64,000 bases of DNA. Origin: Pseudogymnoascus destructans. Lineage: Eukaryota > Ascomycota > Leotiomycetes > Thelebolales > Thelebolaceae. The translations under genes and the position numbers were made by a program. Below the pieces are notes generated by a model, which was given only the letters and a program-made list of their open reading frames with translations, was not told where the DNA came from and did not search any database. The stretch covers positions 806,001 through 870,000 of the forward strand of contig NW_020167532.1 of assembly GCF_001641265.1 (NCBI RefSeq), given 5' to 3'. The stretch's first letter is position 1. Each line of letters begins with the position of its first letter. Positions 63,142 to 64,000 of this stretch are shown here, piece after piece.

Positions 63142-64000
63142 TGTCATACTGACATTCATTGCACTCAGTTTGCTATCAAACTCAAGAGCAAACTTAGAAA
63201 TCTCCTCCTCAAACCTACAAGTCACCATACATATCTTGGCTTATCACACCAACAACAGAAGCAATACTACTCAACGATTGCTGCAAACTCTTCTACTACA
63301 TCTGTTTATGCTACATACATCACGGCATATCATTTGGACACTCATTGAACAAGTTATTAAGAAAATCTCCTCCTTAAGGGGGTGGGCCAATACTACCACA
63401 TGGCATATCTCTACCAACTAGAGGCCTAGGAAGATGAACGATAGCTCTAGAAGCTTCTACAACCCTCTATGATTCATTACACGTCATCGCTCCTTAGTTA
63501 CCCACAAGATTGGTTAAGTTATGACATAATTTATCTATAGGTACTCTGACCTTGGACCTCCTTTTAACTTCCTATAGGCTAGGAACCCAACAGATGGTTC
63601 TATGGGATTCTCTTACGTTCACTACATGATTAGCAAGCTAGTTGTGGGTCGCACTTGATTTCTAATACATTTACCAAGCCTGGTTAGTCATGGAAAGTCA
63701 TGGAAAATGAGAGAACTACACTCCTTTGGCATAAATAGGATTGCCCTTTCCTTAAGAAAGGGCAAGCAGGCAATACAGTAAATCGACTATCACATACTTC
63801 CCCGTCTTTTCCAAGCTTCCAAGCATTCATCTTGTTACTCCTTGTTTCTGAAAAGTCAGTGAGGTGTTAACCTCTGACTTACCCCTGAGTTCCCAGACTC
63901 AACATTTGTTGCAACTTGTCTGAACCACTTCACTACATCACACACCTGATTGCTGCGTTGTGGAATAGTCTAAGCTACAACCCTTTGGCTCTGTTTCCTA
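63142..64000 (+). mobile_element. Family-A LTR, plus strand, cut by the window edge
   Basis: Begins TGTCATACTGACATTC and follows the intact LTR closely to the last base, about 77 bp short of its expected end. It is preceded by a partial duplicate of its first bases (TGTCATACTGACC at 63124). Whether it is a solo LTR or the 5' LTR of another full element lies outside the window. Confidence 0.92.

Overview
Organism. This is nuclear DNA of a filamentous ascomycete (Pezizomycotina; a Leotiomycetes-like fungus is plausible but not resolved). The evidence is short GT-AG introns (51-125 bp), two Zn2Cys6 transcription factor genes, a UCH37-type deubiquitinase, an SSH4-type SPRY protein, and a heavy load of fungal transposons (chromodomain Ty3/Gypsy, Fot1/pogo, hAT, PIF/Harbinger, Helitron and MULE-like pieces). 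Many relics look RIP-like: frames are closed mostly by TAG where CAG or TGG would be expected. No rRNA, tRNA or CRISPR was recognised.

Layout. (1) 1-18 kb is a nest of retrotransposons in an old degenerate sequence. LTR family A has a perfect full-length element (858-7586, 936-bp LTRs, TSD TGAGT) inside a reversed family-A LTR. A second reversed family-A LTR (9144-17055, TSD ACAGT) holds a full-length family-B Gypsy element on the minus strand (9363-16361). Family B has separate gag and pol joined by a textbook -1 frameshift signal, plus an antisense ORF encoding a Zn2Cys6-like protein. (2) 18.4-27 kb holds DNA transposons: a decayed two-gene Harbinger, Helitron/pogo/hAT debris, and an apparently intact Fot1-type element (24991-26850). 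(3) 30.3-41.7 kb is the gene island: Zn2Cys6 factor 1, a UCH deubiquitinase, an F-box/2EXR-like protein, SSH4 and, convergent, Zn2Cys6 factor 2. Microsatellites lie on both sides. (4) 42.2-45.3 kb holds a CATCC-rich minisatellite and a striking diverged tandem array with a period of about 168-180 bp. (5) 45.3-54 kb holds broken accessory genes: a TET/JBP-like dioxygenase split by a solo LTR, a telomere-linked-helicase-like RecQ relic, an NAD(P)-binding epimerase-like pseudogene, stacked family-A LTRs and a decayed family-B solo LTR. (6) 54.3-64 kb holds a small secreted protein gene, duplicated MULE-like N-terminal fragments, an intact hAT element (57257-59928, 8-bp TSD), a decayed Tigger/pogo element (60100-61876), a hAT relic and another family-A LTR running off the window.

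How the parts relate. The island genes are ordinary regulators of transcription, ubiquitin and membrane-protein sorting, with no sign of a shared pathway. The rest reads as a repeat-rich, possibly subtelomeric compartment in which mobile elements inserted into one another and into accessory genes. The most notable candidates for something undescribed are the antisense cysteine-cluster ORF of the family-B element, that element's frameshift cassette, and the near-nucleosome-length satellite beside the broken TET/JBP gene.
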